Of a stretch of DNA of 64,000 nucleotides, positions 54,188-62,756 are shown in pieces. A model generated the notes under the pieces. That model did not search any database. It was not told the DNA's origin and saw only the letters and a list, made by a program, of their open reading frames with translations. The position numbers and the translations under genes were made by a program. This stretch comes from Arthrobacter sp. MMS18-M83 (lineage in GTDB: Bacteria > Actinomycetota > Actinomycetes > Actinomycetales > Micrococcaceae), in contig NZ_CP113343.1 of the NCBI RefSeq assembly GCF_026683955.1, forward strand, positions 2,418,001 through 2,482,000, read 5' to 3'. The stretch's first letter is position 1; the number at the start of each line of letters is the position of its first letter.

Positions 54188-55901
54188 CCCGGCGATTTCA
54201 TGAGGGTTGGCTGTCTGGGGGCGTGTTAAACGACGAAAGGTGCTTCTGAGCTGGGAAAATAGTGTTGTTGACGCACTAACCACCCCGGCAGAAAGAAGCA
54301 CCTTTCTGATGTCCAAGAATACCGGAGTTTTTCCCTCTGTTCCTGTTGCGCTCACGGGCCAGTCGCTGGTCTCCCACGCCGGCCTGAACGTGCTGACCTC
54401 TTTCGTTGATGCACTCGGATTCCGGGGCTTGTGCGAGGACAGGCTGGGCCAGTTCGTCCCGCCCGGGGCAAGGCACCGGCCCGGCAGCCTGCTCGGCTCG
54501 CTTGGGGTGATGCTGGCCGCCGGCGGCGAACACGCCACGGACCTGGACATCCTGCGGTCCTCGCCCGGACTCTTCGGCCCGGTGCCCTCGAACGCGACCG
54601 TGTCCCGGTTTTTCGAACGCACCGTCGCCAACCCCGAACTGTTCAGCCACGGCTTCGAAACCCTCACCCGGGAACTGCGGGCCAGGGCCTGGGACGCGGC
54701 CGGGAACCGGAACCCTGCGGCCAGAGCCACTGCCGCCGATCCCTTGGTCGTTGACTTGGATGCCACGCTGGTGACCTCCCACTCGGACAAGGAAAACGTC
54801 GCCGGCACCTACAAGGGCGGATACGGCTTTGCCCCGTTCATCGCCAGCGCCGATTACGGCACCTCCAACGGCACCGGCGAGATCCTAGCGACCCTGCTGC
54901 GGCCCGGCAGCGCGGGCGCGAACAGCGCCGATGACCACATCCGCGTCTTCGAGGCCGCCGTGTCCCAGCTTCCCGAGGCGTTCTTCCCCCAGGGCAGGCT
55001 GGACGGGCAGCGCCTCCTGGTCCGCACCGACAGTGCCGGCGCCTCGCGGAAGTTCCTCGGGTATCTTCACTCCCTGGGTGTGCAGTTCTCCGTCTCGTAC
55101 CCGGTCCCGGCGGGCAAGGCGCACATGGTCGACTGGATCAACGAGAAGCAGTACTGGCAGCCGGCCCTGGACCAGCATGGGGCCGACCGCACGGACGCGT
55201 GGGTCATCAACGCCACCGAAGTGATCCCGCTGAAGGACTACCCGCCGGGCACGAACATCTACCTGCGGGCCGAGCCGCTGCATCCCGGCGCGGCCCCGAC
55301 CCTGCTGGATCTGGACGGGCACCGCATCACCGCGTTCCTGACAAACTCGCCGCGCTGGCACGGACCGTTCCTGGATGCCCGGCACCGGGCCCGGGGCCGG
55401 TGCGAGAACCGGATCAAGACCCTGAAGAACACCGGCCTGGGCAAACTCCCGTTCTACGATTTCGCCGCGAACCAGGCCTGGGCCAACATCGCCGCGCTGG
55501 CCAGCAACCTCGTCTCCTGGCTGCAGCTCACCGCCCTTCCGGAAGGCCACCAGGCCAGGTCCTGGGACATCAAGCGCTGGCGCTACCGCTTGTTCGCGAC
55601 CGCCGGGAAAATCATCACCCGCGCCCGCCGCAGGCAATTGCTGCTACCGCAATCAGCGCCGGAAAAAGGCCTCCTGAAGCTACTCCTGGAAAACACCGGG
55701 CGCCTCAAACAGCTCCAGCCTGCCCCGGGATGAACGGGCACGACCCCGTACCGACGACCAGCCCCATCACCGGAAGTGGAACCGGCGCCACCCCGAGCGA
55801 TCCAACGGGCCACACCACCCCGCCCGGAAACAGACCCCAACCGCCGATCAACCCCGCCCACCCGAAAAAACGGCCAACCCCACCGTCATGAAAAATCAGG
55901 G
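54188..55901 (+). mobile_element. IS1380-family insertion sequence, 1714 bp, intact
   Basis: The left end starts CCCGGCGATTTCATGAGGG (54188). The right end, complemented from 55901, starts CCCTGATTTTTCATGACGG; 17 of the first 24 positions match. The 4-bp target duplication CTAT is at 54184-54187 and 55902-55905. One long transposase gene fills the element. Removing it restores the DUF1206 reading frame. Confidence 0.93.
54309..55733 (+). CDS. IS1380-family transposase
   Basis: A 474-aa DDE transposase from ATG 54309 (MSKNTGVFPSVPVALTGQSLVSHAGLNVLTSFVDALGFRGLCEDRL). Upstream-open codons to 54207 are in the inverted-repeat region and not used. Catalytic acidic residues are in VVDLDATLVTSHSDKEN, LLVRTDSAGASRKFL and RCENRIKTLKNTGLGKLPF, with the WANIAALASNLVSWLQL helix typical of IS1380/IS4-like enzymes. 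The gene appears complete; ~170 bp of non-coding IS sequence follow to the right end. Confidence 0.93.
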   Translation: MSKNTGVFPSVPVALTGQSLVSHAGLNVLTSFVDALGFRGLCEDRLGQFVPPGARHRPGSLLGSLGVMLAAGGEHATDLDILRSSPGLFGPVPSNATVSRFFERTVANPELFSHGFETLTRELRARAWDAAGNRNPAARATAADPLVVDLDATLVTSHSDKENVAGTYKGGYGFAPFIASADYGTSNGTGEILATLLRPGSAGANSADDHIRVFEAAVSQLPEAFFPQGRLDGQRLLVRTDSAGASRKFLGYLHSLGVQFSVSYPVPAGKAHMVDWINEKQYWQPALDQHGADRTDAWVINATEVIPLKDYPPGTNIYLRAEPLHPGAAPTLLDLDGHRITAFLTNSPRWHGPFLDARHRARGRCENRIKTLKNTGLGKLPFYDFAANQAWANIAALASNLVSWLQLTALPEGHQARSWDIKRWRYRLFATAGKIITRARRRQLLLPQSAPEKGLLKLLLENTGRLKQLQPAPG

Positions 55902-56130
55902 CTATTGCGCGAAAGGGGTGGCTCTCGGCGCCGTAGGGCTGCTCGTCCTGATCGCCACGGCTGCGCACGACCCCTCCCAACAAGGCGGCCTCGACTCAGC
56001 GCTCAAGGCTTTCCTGAAGCAACCCTTTGGCGGATGGGTGCTGGGGTTTGTCAGCCTCGGACTGATGGCCTACGGGGTCTTCTCCCTGTTCCGCTCCCGT
56101 TATCAGCGGCTCTGAGGCGGCCCGCCCCGC

Positions 56131-56164
56131 GACGCCGGCAGCAGGCACGACGCCGGCAGCAGGC
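56131..56164. repeat. 18-bp-period direct repeat
   Basis: GACGCCGGCAGCAGGC occurs at 56131-56146 and 56149-56164, just past the DUF1206 stop. Confidence 0.85.
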
Positions 56165-56178
56165 GCTGACAGAAACCA

Positions 56179-56215
56179 CGACGGCGGCCCCCACCCAAGG
56201 TGAGAACCGCCGTCG
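56179..56215. terminator. Bidirectional terminator between DUF1206 and permease genes
   Basis: CGACGGCGG (56179-56187) pairs with CCGCCGTCG (56207-56215), between the convergent stops at 56115 and 56239. Confidence 0.75.
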
Positions 56216-56238
56216 GGCGCCTATTTAGCTTGGTTGTG

Positions 56239-57132
56239 CTACTTTGACGTACCCTGCGATACGGAGCCTTGAAGCTGACGCTGGAAGATGACGTAGACGA
56301 TCAGCACCGGAACCACGGTGACCGTGACGGCCGCGAACAAGGCGCCGAAGTCCACTGCATAACCCATCTGGCCGGCGAAGGCAGCCAGCCCTTGGGACAG
56401 CACGCGCGGCCCGGCTGCATTGATCGCCACCGGAATCAGGAACTGGTTCCACAGGCCAAGGAAGTTGAAAATGGCCACGGAAGCGAGCCCTGGCTTGGCC
56501 ATCGGCAACATGACTTGGAAGAATGTCCGCCACTCGCCCGCTCCATCCAAGGCAGCAGCCTCGGTGATTTCGTGGGGAAGGGACTTGAAGAAGGAGAACA
56601 GGAAAAAGACGGTGAACGGCAGCGCGAAGCCGACATACACCAGGATGAGTCCCGGCAAAGTGTTCAGCAGCCCGATGTTCCGCATGATGAAGAACAGCGG
56701 GACCATGGCCAGGAAGATCGGGAAGGTCAGGCCAGCCAGCATCAGGTAGTAGATGGCTTTGCTGCCCGGGAAGGTGTAGCGCGCAAGAACGTACGCACAC
56801 ATAGCACCGAGGACCATGACGATCACGAGCGCCGAACCCACCACAACCACCGAATTCAGGAAGTAGCTTCCGATTCCGGCTTCGCTCCACGCCCGGATGT
56901 AGTTGTCGAAGCGCCACTGCGAGGGCAAGGCGAACGGCGAGGCGAAGATCTCGCTGGACGTCTTGAAGGAGGACATGAAAGTCCAGAGCAAGGGCAGGAT
57001 CACTATGAGGGACCAGACGGTCAGGGCCGTGTGCGAAACCGCCCCAACGACCTTGTCTCCGGTGGTCATGGCCGGCTTGCGAGGGGTGAAGTGCAGCGAC
57101 TTCATTTCCTGGCTGGCAATTTTGGTAGTCAT
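56239..57132 (-). CDS. ABC importer permease, NgcG-like (MalG type)
   Basis: A 297-aa permease with six helices (VWSLIVILPLLWTFMSSFKTSSEIF first). The EAA loop reads EAAALDGAGEWRTFFQVMLP. It ends IFQRQLQGSVSQGTSK. Its start shares bases with the stop of the upstream permease gene (57132). It works with the 57132 permease and 58154 binding protein; the ATPase is not encoded here. Confidence 0.88.
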   Translation of the reverse strand: MTTKIASQEMKSLHFTPRKPAMTTGDKVVGAVSHTALTVWSLIVILPLLWTFMSSFKTSSEIFASPFALPSQWRFDNYIRAWSEAGIGSYFLNSVVVVGSALVIVMVLGAMCAYVLARYTFPGSKAIYYLMLAGLTFPIFLAMVPLFFIMRNIGLLNTLPGLILVYVGFALPFTVFFLFSFFKSLPHEITEAAALDGAGEWRTFFQVMLPMAKPGLASVAIFNFLGLWNQFLIPVAINAAGPRVLSQGLAAFAGQMGYAVDFGALFAAVTVTVVPVLIVYVIFQRQLQGSVSQGTSK

Positions 57133-58157
57133 CAGAGGGACACATCCTTGTCGCCACCCGTGAGCCTGTTGACCAGGAACACGAGGCCGGAGAAGACCAG
57201 GGTGGCTACGGCCAGCACAACGCCCATGGCGCTGGCCAGGCCGAACTGGCCCTTGGTGAAAGCGGTAAAGAAGAGCTGCTGGGACATCACCAGGGTGGAG
57301 TTGTCCGGGCCGCCGCCGGAGTTCAGGGCGGCCATGTAGACGAACGCATCGAGCGCCAGGATGCCCATGTAGATGTAGGCGGTCTGGATGTTGTCCCGGA
57401 TCAACGGGATGGTGATGGACACGGCAGTGCGGAAACGTCCTGCCCCGTCAATCCTGGCCGCCTCAAACAGCTCTGCCGGGATGCCCTTGATGCCGGCGAC
57501 GAACAGCACCATGTAGAAGCCGATGAAGCCCCATACGATCACGAACATCGTGGCGATCATGGCGGTGCTCTTGTCACCGAGCCAGGCGAAGGACTTGAAC
57601 TGGTCCATATGCAGGGACGTGAGGATGCCGTTCAGCAGGCCTCCGGAAGGATCGTAGATCTGGCCCCACATGATGCCGATTGCAATGGCGGGAATCGTGT
57701 AGGGGAAGAAGGAGACAACCCGGTAGAAGCTCGAGTTGCGCAGGCCCTTGATCTGGCCCTTGCTGCTGCCTCCCACGGTCACCAAGGTTGCCAGCACCAG
57801 GCTGAGGATGATGGTGATGATCGGCAGGAAGATGACCAGCAGGATGTTGTTCCCCATGGCCTTCATGAAGATGTCATCCGTGAAGAGCTTCTGGTAGTTC
57901 TGGAAACCCGTGAAATTCATGTTGGGCGAGAAACCGCTCCAGTCCGTCATGGAGTAGTAGAACGCCTGGGCAAACGGAGAGATCACAAACAGGATGTACA
58001 TAGCAAGGGGCAGGCCGAGGAAGACTACGAAGAAACTGATCTTGTCGAACGTCAGGGGCTTGCGCCGCCTCTTGTAGACGGGTGGTGCGGAGTCCGGAAC
58101 GACGACGGCGGACGCACCGTCGCCAACCCGGAGTGTTTTTGCTTTCACTGAAGTCAC
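57132..58157 (-). CDS. ABC importer permease, NgcF-like (MalF type)
   Basis: A 341-aa permease. After a ~35-residue cytoplasmic N-terminus (VYKRRRKPLTFDKI) come six helices, starting FFVVFLGLPLAMYILFVISPFAQAFYYSMTDWSGFSPNM. The EAA loop is LFEAARIDGAGRFRTAVSITIP. It overlaps the binding-protein stop by 4 bp (ATGA), so the three genes form one coupled operon. Confidence 0.9.
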   Translation of the reverse strand: MTSVKAKTLRVGDGASAVVVPDSAPPVYKRRRKPLTFDKISFFVVFLGLPLAMYILFVISPFAQAFYYSMTDWSGFSPNMNFTGFQNYQKLFTDDIFMKAMGNNILLVIFLPIITIILSLVLATLVTVGGSSKGQIKGLRNSSFYRVVSFFPYTIPAIAIGIMWGQIYDPSGGLLNGILTSLHMDQFKSFAWLGDKSTAMIATMFVIVWGFIGFYMVLFVAGIKGIPAELFEAARIDGAGRFRTAVSITIPLIRDNIQTAYIYMGILALDAFVYMAALNSGGGPDNSTLVMSQQLFFTAFTKGQFGLASAMGVVLAVATLVFSGLVFLVNRLTGGDKDVSL

Positions 58158-59563
58158 TTCACTTCAATCTTCTTGACCGAGCTGTCGTTGCGGACCTTGT
58201 CGGTGATCTTCTGCAGGTCCGACGTCAGGGTGGCGACGTCGGATTTTCCGTCGAGGAACGTGTTCCACACGACCAGCTGGTCCTTGTTGGTGCCGTAGAG
58301 GTCGATGAAGTTCCAGGTGTAGATGTTGTCTCCAGCGTCGCCGAGCAGCTTGGTCTGGGAGACCAAAGCCGTGGATCCGAAGCCATCGGCGGGAACGGTG
58401 TCCTTGACGATGGTGGGGGCCAGCTTGGTCTTGGCGAAGTTGGTGGCTGCATCCTTGGACAGCATGACGCGGAGCAGTTCCTTGCCGCCGGCCACGTTCT
58501 TGCCTTGCGAAGGAACCACAAACGGCTCGCCTGCTGCGCTATGGAGTGCCGTATACGGCAGCTTGGAGCTGGTGGTCACCGACGGGACCGGGGCACCGGT
58601 CATCTTGAAGCCGGCCTTCGTCTGGTCCTTCATCTCATTCTCGATCCACGAGCCGGACGGGTAGAACACTGCTTCCTGGGCGTTGCTCCATTGCGCCTGC
58701 GCCGCGGTGAACTGGGTGCCGGAACCGCCGGGCTTGAAGAACCCGGCCTTGACGATCTTTCCCATGGCGGTGAAGACGCTCTGGAGTGCCGGGTGGGACC
58801 AGCAATCTGCCTTGAGATTTTCAAGGCCCAGTCGGACATCGTGTCCACCTTCCTTGATGGCGGAAGCGATCGCCATTTCCTGGTAGTAGGTGGCGGCTTC
58901 CTTGCCCCAAACGAACAGGTACTTGCCCTTCGCCTTAGCCTGCTCGCCGAGTGCGTACATTTCGTCCCAGGTCTTGGGAACGGACCAGCCATTGTCCTTC
59001 AGCAGGGCGTCCGAGTACCACATGGCGTAGACGGTCAGCACGTAGTTCAGGGCGGCCAGCTTGCCTTCGAAGGTACCCGGAGCAAGCACACCTCCATAGA
59101 GGGTGTCCTTGATGACCTTGCCTTCGAGGTTCTTGGCGTTGACCACGCTGGTGAGATCTTCAAGCTGGGCCAGGATGGTGCTGAAGCCGATTGCCTTGGC
59201 GCCGGAGTTGTCGATCAAGTCCGGCGGGTTGCCTCCAACGAATCGCGGCTGGAGTTCCTGCGCAATGTCCGTCGAGGGAGCAATCTTGGCGGTGGAACCC
59301 GAATGTGCGCTTTCGAAGGCTTTGCCCGCGAAGTCAACATAGTCGATTCCGTAGCCGCCCTTGAAGATCACTGCGTCGACGGTGGACTTGTCTGCCATAC
59401 CGAACGGGTTGGCATCTGAAACGGTCCCCGTAGGACCGGTGGACCCTCCGCCGCCACCAGCTGCGCAGGAGGCCATCGAGCCGGCCAACGGCACAAGCAC
59501 GGCCGCGGCAAGCGCGCCGCGGAGGAATCCACGACGTGCAAAGGACTGCTGCTGAACGTTCAT
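58154..59563 (-). CDS. ABC importer binding lipoprotein, NgcE-like (N-acetylglucosamine/chitobiose)
   Basis: A 469-aa protein from ATG 59563 (MNVQQQSFARRGFLRGALAAAVLVPLAGSMASC), with GGAGG 13-17 nt upstream; the frame is open further but the earlier residues are not signal-like. ARRGFLRG is a twin-arginine motif and GSMASC the lipobox. The body matches NgcE-type proteins: NPFGMADKSTVDAVIFKGGYGIDYV, LQPRFVGGNPPDLIDNSGA, VLTVYAMWYSDALLKDNGWSVPKTWDEM, FYPSGSWIENEMKDQTKAGFKMTG. It probably binds GlcNAc or diacetylchitobiose. First gene of the operon. Confidence 0.85.
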   Translation of the reverse strand: MNVQQQSFARRGFLRGALAAAVLVPLAGSMASCAAGGGGGSTGPTGTVSDANPFGMADKSTVDAVIFKGGYGIDYVDFAGKAFESAHSGSTAKIAPSTDIAQELQPRFVGGNPPDLIDNSGAKAIGFSTILAQLEDLTSVVNAKNLEGKVIKDTLYGGVLAPGTFEGKLAALNYVLTVYAMWYSDALLKDNGWSVPKTWDEMYALGEQAKAKGKYLFVWGKEAATYYQEMAIASAIKEGGHDVRLGLENLKADCWSHPALQSVFTAMGKIVKAGFFKPGGSGTQFTAAQAQWSNAQEAVFYPSGSWIENEMKDQTKAGFKMTGAPVPSVTTSSKLPYTALHSAAGEPFVVPSQGKNVAGGKELLRVMLSKDAATNFAKTKLAPTIVKDTVPADGFGSTALVSQTKLLGDAGDNIYTWNFIDLYGTNKDQLVVWNTFLDGKSDVATLTSDLQKITDKVRNDSSVKKIEVK

Positions 59564-59679
59564 CCTAAAACCCTCCAGAGACTCGTAGTACCGATTCTGA
59601 CGGCGCCTCGGCCGGCAGTGGATCGGTCCGGGCACCGCCGCTGCGACGCGCCCTTCGTGTGACATACTTCACCACGAGT

Positions 59680-59749
59680 GATTGAAAAGCAATATTTGAG
59701 GGCAGTTTCAATCAACTTTTGTCAAAATGTGATCTGACAAAACTGCCCT
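59680..59749. promoter_or_regulatory. Nested inverted repeats upstream of NgcE-like operon
   Basis: GATTGAAA (59680-59687) with TTTCAATC (59706-59713), TTTTGTCA (59717-59724) with TGACAAAA (59735-59742), and AGGGCAGTTT (59699-59708) with AAACTGCCCT (59740-59749). It lies ~120-185 bp upstream of the binding-protein start and also right behind the stop of the 59772 gene, so operator, terminator or both are possible. It shares TCAACTTTTG with the ROK region (1833-1842). Confidence 0.5.
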
Positions 59750-59771
59750 TCTGGAGGGCCGTTTGGCCTGT

Positions 59772-60401
59772 TTAGCCCTGTAAATTCAAGGATTTTGCGC
59801 ACTCGGCAACGGCCTCGCGCGCCCATTGCCGCTGTTGCTCGGTTCCTACCCGCTCAGCCCACTGCTCAGCGAGCTGGAACTCCACCATCGCCTCGGTGCG
59901 GCGACCGTCGTCGTACATCGCCCAACCGAGGTTGTTGTGCAGCGAAACCATCCAACGTTTGGTGCAGGGATCCTCGACGGCGGAGGCGTACTCGAGCGCA
60001 CTGCGCGTCCATGATTCCTGGTGGCCGGAGTCCGCGATGGCCAGCATATGAAGTGCGTCCACGGCGAGGAATTCTTCGCCCAAGAGGTCCCCTAATTCGG
60101 CAGCCTGCTCAAAGAGCGGAACAGCCATGGCCGGGTGGCCCGCGGAGTTGAGCAAACGTCCGCGTTCCAGGAGAATCCGCACCGCAAGGGTCGGCTCCTC
60201 TTCGGCGTCGATCCCGTCCAGGAGGGCGTCGGCCTCCTCGAAGCGCCCCTGCAGACCGATGGCCCGGCCCAATTGGGTGGCGAACTCGGCCCGTTCAAAA
60301 GGATCGTAGGCGGGATCCGCCATGGCTTCGCGGAAGCGGGCTTCCGACAGTGCGGGGTCCTCAAAATTCCACAGCTCATCGAGGGTCTTTTGTTCAAGCA
60401 T
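59772..60401 (-). CDS. Tetratricopeptide repeat protein
   Basis: A 209-aa protein from ATG 60401 (MLEQKTLDELWNFEDPALSEARFREAM), preceded by AGGAGG; the frame is open 15 codons further but has no start support. It contains about four TPR-like helix pairs (AEFATQLGRAIGLQGRFEEADALLD; RILLERGRLLNSAGHPAMAVPLFEQAAEL; LHNNLGWAMYDDGRRTEAMVEFQLAEQWAERV). Probably a cytoplasmic scaffold; partner unknown. Confidence 0.82.
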   Translation of the reverse strand: MLEQKTLDELWNFEDPALSEARFREAMADPAYDPFERAEFATQLGRAIGLQGRFEEADALLDGIDAEEEPTLAVRILLERGRLLNSAGHPAMAVPLFEQAAELGDLLGEEFLAVDALHMLAIADSGHQESWTRSALEYASAVEDPCTKRWMVSLHNNLGWAMYDDGRRTEAMVEFQLAEQWAERVGTEQQRQWAREAVAECAKSLNLQG

Positions 60402-60483
60402 CTGGCTCCTCCTGATTGCTTCGGGGCGCTGGAAGGTGCGGTGCACTCACAATCTAGCCGAAGCGCAGGACAGGGTCCGCGTG

Positions 60484-60885
60484 TTACCTCTTGGCGAGGC
60501 GGGCCCAGCCCAACTGTTCCTGCTGCTTGCGGCTCAATGACGAAACCACTAGGTCATACGAGTCCTCCACCATGTCCCGGACCATGGCGTCCGGCAGGGC
60601 GCCGTCCAAGCGCACGCCATTCCAGTGCTTCTTGTTCATATGCCAGGCCCCGATGATTTCCGGGTGGGCCGCGCGCAATTGCACGGCCAAGGAAGGATCG
60701 CATTTGAGGCTCACCGCCAGGTTCTGGTCGTCCATGGCGGAGGCCGCGAACATTTTGCCTTCCTGCTTGGCTCCCCCGGACACAGCGGAACGGACTTTGA
60801 AAACCGATGTTTCCGGGCCGAAGGGGAAGTCCTCAAAAACCCCGGGGAAGCCCAGGCAGATTCGGCGAAGGGTGGCAGCATCCAT
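60484..60885 (-). CDS. MmcQ/YjbR family protein
   Basis: A 133-aa protein: DAATLRRICLGFPGVFEDFPFGPETSVFKV..., with LAVSLKCDPSLAVQLRAAHPEIIGAWHMNKKHWNGVRLDGALPDAMVRDMVEDSYDLVV, the family's KCxPxxAxxLRxxxP...Y/HMNKxHW...DSYxLV pattern. CyaY-like fold, possibly DNA-binding; role unknown. It stands alone. Confidence 0.9.
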   Translation of the reverse strand: MDAATLRRICLGFPGVFEDFPFGPETSVFKVRSAVSGGAKQEGKMFAASAMDDQNLAVSLKCDPSLAVQLRAAHPEIIGAWHMNKKHWNGVRLDGALPDAMVRDMVEDSYDLVVSSLSRKQQEQLGWARLAKR

Positions 60886-60911
60886 GCACTGAGACTAGCG
60901 GAGACCCTGCC

Positions 60912-61760
60912 TCACGCAACGCCCAGGAAGTCCTCCAGGAGCACGACTTCCAGGCCGGCGGCGATTTGCGCGGAACGGAACGCCGCAAAATCCGCCGCGA
61001 ATTCAGGTCGGAAATGCATCAGTACGATGTCGCCAGGCCGAAGCGAATTACCGTATTGGTAGTCCATACGCCCGGCGTTGGCCTTGGCCTCCCAGGTAAC
61101 GATCGCCTTCAGGCCGGCAGCGGCCACGGCTTGCCTCATAGCAGTGGAGTAGGAACCCCCGGGCGGCCTGAACAACGTGGGCTTGCGGCCGTACTGCTGC
61201 ACGGCAAAATCCTGCATGCCGGTGATGTCATCAAGCTGCCGCTGGTAGCCCCATTGGGTGGTCATGTTGACGTTGTGGCTGACCGTATGGTTTTCGACCA
61301 GGCTCCCCTGCGCCATGAACGCCTTGAAGAAGGCAGGGTTGTCTCGGACCGTGTTGCTCGTCAGGAACAGCGTGGCCGGATAGTCGTTCTCCGCGAGGAG
61401 TCGCACGCTTTCCGGAGACTTGACCACGCCGTCGTCGATCGTCAGGAACACCACGGGATGTTTGGTGGGGATTTTCGTGATCACCGGAGCCAGTCCACCT
61501 TGGATGGGCGGCAGTGTAAAATCCGGGACAAAGGAGCGCCTCAGCCGCTTCGGGACACCGGGGCTCGGCGTTGGGCTCGTTGTGGCGCTTGGCGATGCGG
61601 ACGGCGACGGCGCGATGCCAGCACTGCTGGGAACCGCCGTCGGGCTTCCTGCGGACAGGTGTCCGGGAGCCGCAGACCCCCCCAGCCCGGCCGCTAGGGA
61701 CACCCCGAGAAGACCGAGCGCCGTGCGCCGGCCGACAGTGGAAGGGTGGTCGTTACACAT
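60912..61760 (-). CDS. Polysaccharide deacetylase family protein (Tat-exported)
   Basis: A 282-aa protein from ATG 61760 (MCNDHPSTVGRRTALGLLGVSLAAGLGGSAAPG), a twin-arginine signal. A Ser/Pro/Thr spacer (~40-75) precedes the NodB-type domain. Motif 1 is VVFLTIDDGVVKSP (TxDDG), motif 2 is VENHTVSHNVNM (HxxxH) and motif 3 is LFRPPGGSYS (RPPxGxxS); GDIVLMHF is motif 5. Acts outside the membrane on a N- or O-acetylated polysaccharide or peptidoglycan. Confidence 0.9.
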   Translation of the reverse strand: MCNDHPSTVGRRTALGLLGVSLAAGLGGSAAPGHLSAGSPTAVPSSAGIAPSPSASPSATTSPTPSPGVPKRLRRSFVPDFTLPPIQGGLAPVITKIPTKHPVVFLTIDDGVVKSPESVRLLAENDYPATLFLTSNTVRDNPAFFKAFMAQGSLVENHTVSHNVNMTTQWGYQRQLDDITGMQDFAVQQYGRKPTLFRPPGGSYSTAMRQAVAAAGLKAIVTWEAKANAGRMDYQYGNSLRPGDIVLMHFRPEFAADFAAFRSAQIAAGLEVVLLEDFLGVA

Positions 61761-61830
61761 GGGTTCCCTGGTCTCGAAATCGGGTGATTGCCCCCGCACT
61801 ATGACAGCAGCCGGTTAACGGGAGGCGTCG

Positions 61831-62253
61831 CTAGTTGTCGCTGCGCCAGCCCATCTGCGCCGGACAAGCGTTCATGACCACGTCAAGACCCGCCGCCTTG
61901 GCCCGCTCCGCGGCATCCTCATCAATCACGCCGAGCTGGAGCCACACGGCTTTCGCTCCCACCGCAATGGCCTCGTCCACCACGCCGCCAACGCGCGAGG
62001 AATTCACAAAGCAGTCGACGACGTCGATCGGCTGTTCGAGGGGCACGTCGGCGAGGAACTTGTAGCCAGTTTCGCCGTGGACGTCTTCGCCCTTTTGGTT
62101 GATCGGGACGATCTCCATGCCCATGATGTCGCGAATGTAGAGGGCAACTTCGAACGCGGAGCGCCACTCATTCGTGCTGAGTCCGACGATTGCCCAGCGG
62201 CCCTTTGTTCGCATAAGCCGGTCAATGACTGCCGGATCGTTGACGTGTGTCAT
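61831..62253 (-). CDS. CoA-binding domain protein (YccU-like)
   Basis: A 140-aa single Rossmann CoA-binding domain: IDRLMRTKGRWAIVGLSTNEWRSAFEVALYIRDIMGMEIVPINQKGEDVHGETGYKFLADVP...VDCFVNSSRVGGVVDEAIAVGAKAVWLQLGVIDEDAAERAKAAGLDVVMNACPAQM. Conserved NxCPAxM-type ending. Biochemical role unknown; no operon partner. Confidence 0.9.
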   Translation of the reverse strand: MTHVNDPAVIDRLMRTKGRWAIVGLSTNEWRSAFEVALYIRDIMGMEIVPINQKGEDVHGETGYKFLADVPLEQPIDVVDCFVNSSRVGGVVDEAIAVGAKAVWLQLGVIDEDAAERAKAAGLDVVMNACPAQMGWRSDN

Positions 62254-62328
62254 ACCCCAAGCCTACTCCCGTGGTTCCGCGGGCCCCGTGGCCGAATTAT
62301 TGACGGGGATTCTGGCAGTGCGGCCGAG

Positions 62329-62715
62329 CTAGCGGTCCAGTCCGAAGATCCAGCGCAGGGACGCTCCTGGGGACTTTCCCGTGAGATCGGCCTTGCTGTC
62401 CTGGAGGACCTGCTGCAGTTCATCCTGCAACTCCTTGCCACTCCACTTCGACAAGGTGTCCGCCGTCTGCCTAAGTTCGCCTTGGGAATCCGTCCTGGGC
62501 TCGGCGTGCACCGTCTTCGGCGCTCCCGGCCGTCCCGAGGATCCTTGCTCCAGTGATTCCTTCGCTTCCGCGGGATCCACGGCTGACGGCGTCGCTGCGT
62601 CAGGGGAAGGCTCAGCCACATGCGGTACCGCGGCGTCTGGGGCACGTGCGATGGCGGGTTCGGGCGCTGGGGAAAAGTATTGGTTCCACCGTGGAAAACT
62701 CCCGGAACGACGCAC
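62329..62715 (-). CDS. Hypothetical protein, Ala/Pro-rich
   Basis: About 128 aa from GTG 62715 (VRRSGSFPRWNQYFSPAPEPAIARAPDAA...). The frame is open to 62886, but that part is the DnaA-box region. A disordered Pro/Ala/Glu-rich first half is followed by an amphipathic helical end (TADTLSKWSGKELQDELQQVLQDSKADLTGKSPGASLRWIFGLDR). The organised C-terminus argues that it is a real gene. Start uncertain; no known family. Confidence 0.5.
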   Translation of the reverse strand: MRRSGSFPRWNQYFSPAPEPAIARAPDAAVPHVAEPSPDAATPSAVDPAEAKESLEQGSSGRPGAPKTVHAEPRTDSQGELRQTADTLSKWSGKELQDELQQVLQDSKADLTGKSPGASLRWIFGLDR

Positions 62716-62756
62716 TTCCAGGGCTACCGGGAGTCGGCGAACTACAAAAGTGTGAG

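Larger units (their letters stand above)
53558..56115 (+). pseudogene. DUF1206 membrane protein split by IS1380-family element
   Basis: ATG 53558 (a GTG at 53540 is possible) starts MNKAGNAVSRGADSVGDAVDDAKDSRTVRVVARAGLVALGLIHLLIGVIALGVAL. The protein continues through two DUF1206 helix-pair repeats to GMVGY at 54187. The IS begins at 54188. After it and one TSD copy, the frame continues CAKGVALGAVGLLVLIATAAHDPSQQGGLDSALKAFLKQPFGGWVLGFVSLGLMAYGVFSLFRSRYQRL, stop 56115. The rejoined protein is ~281 aa with six helices. The 3' piece opened by ATG 55888 is not a separate gene. Function unknown. Confidence 0.9.

Noticed and set aside
55888..56115. Separate small membrane-protein gene
   Set aside because: It is the 3' part of the DUF1206 gene; its ATG lies in the IS right end and the frame joins the 5' part exactly.
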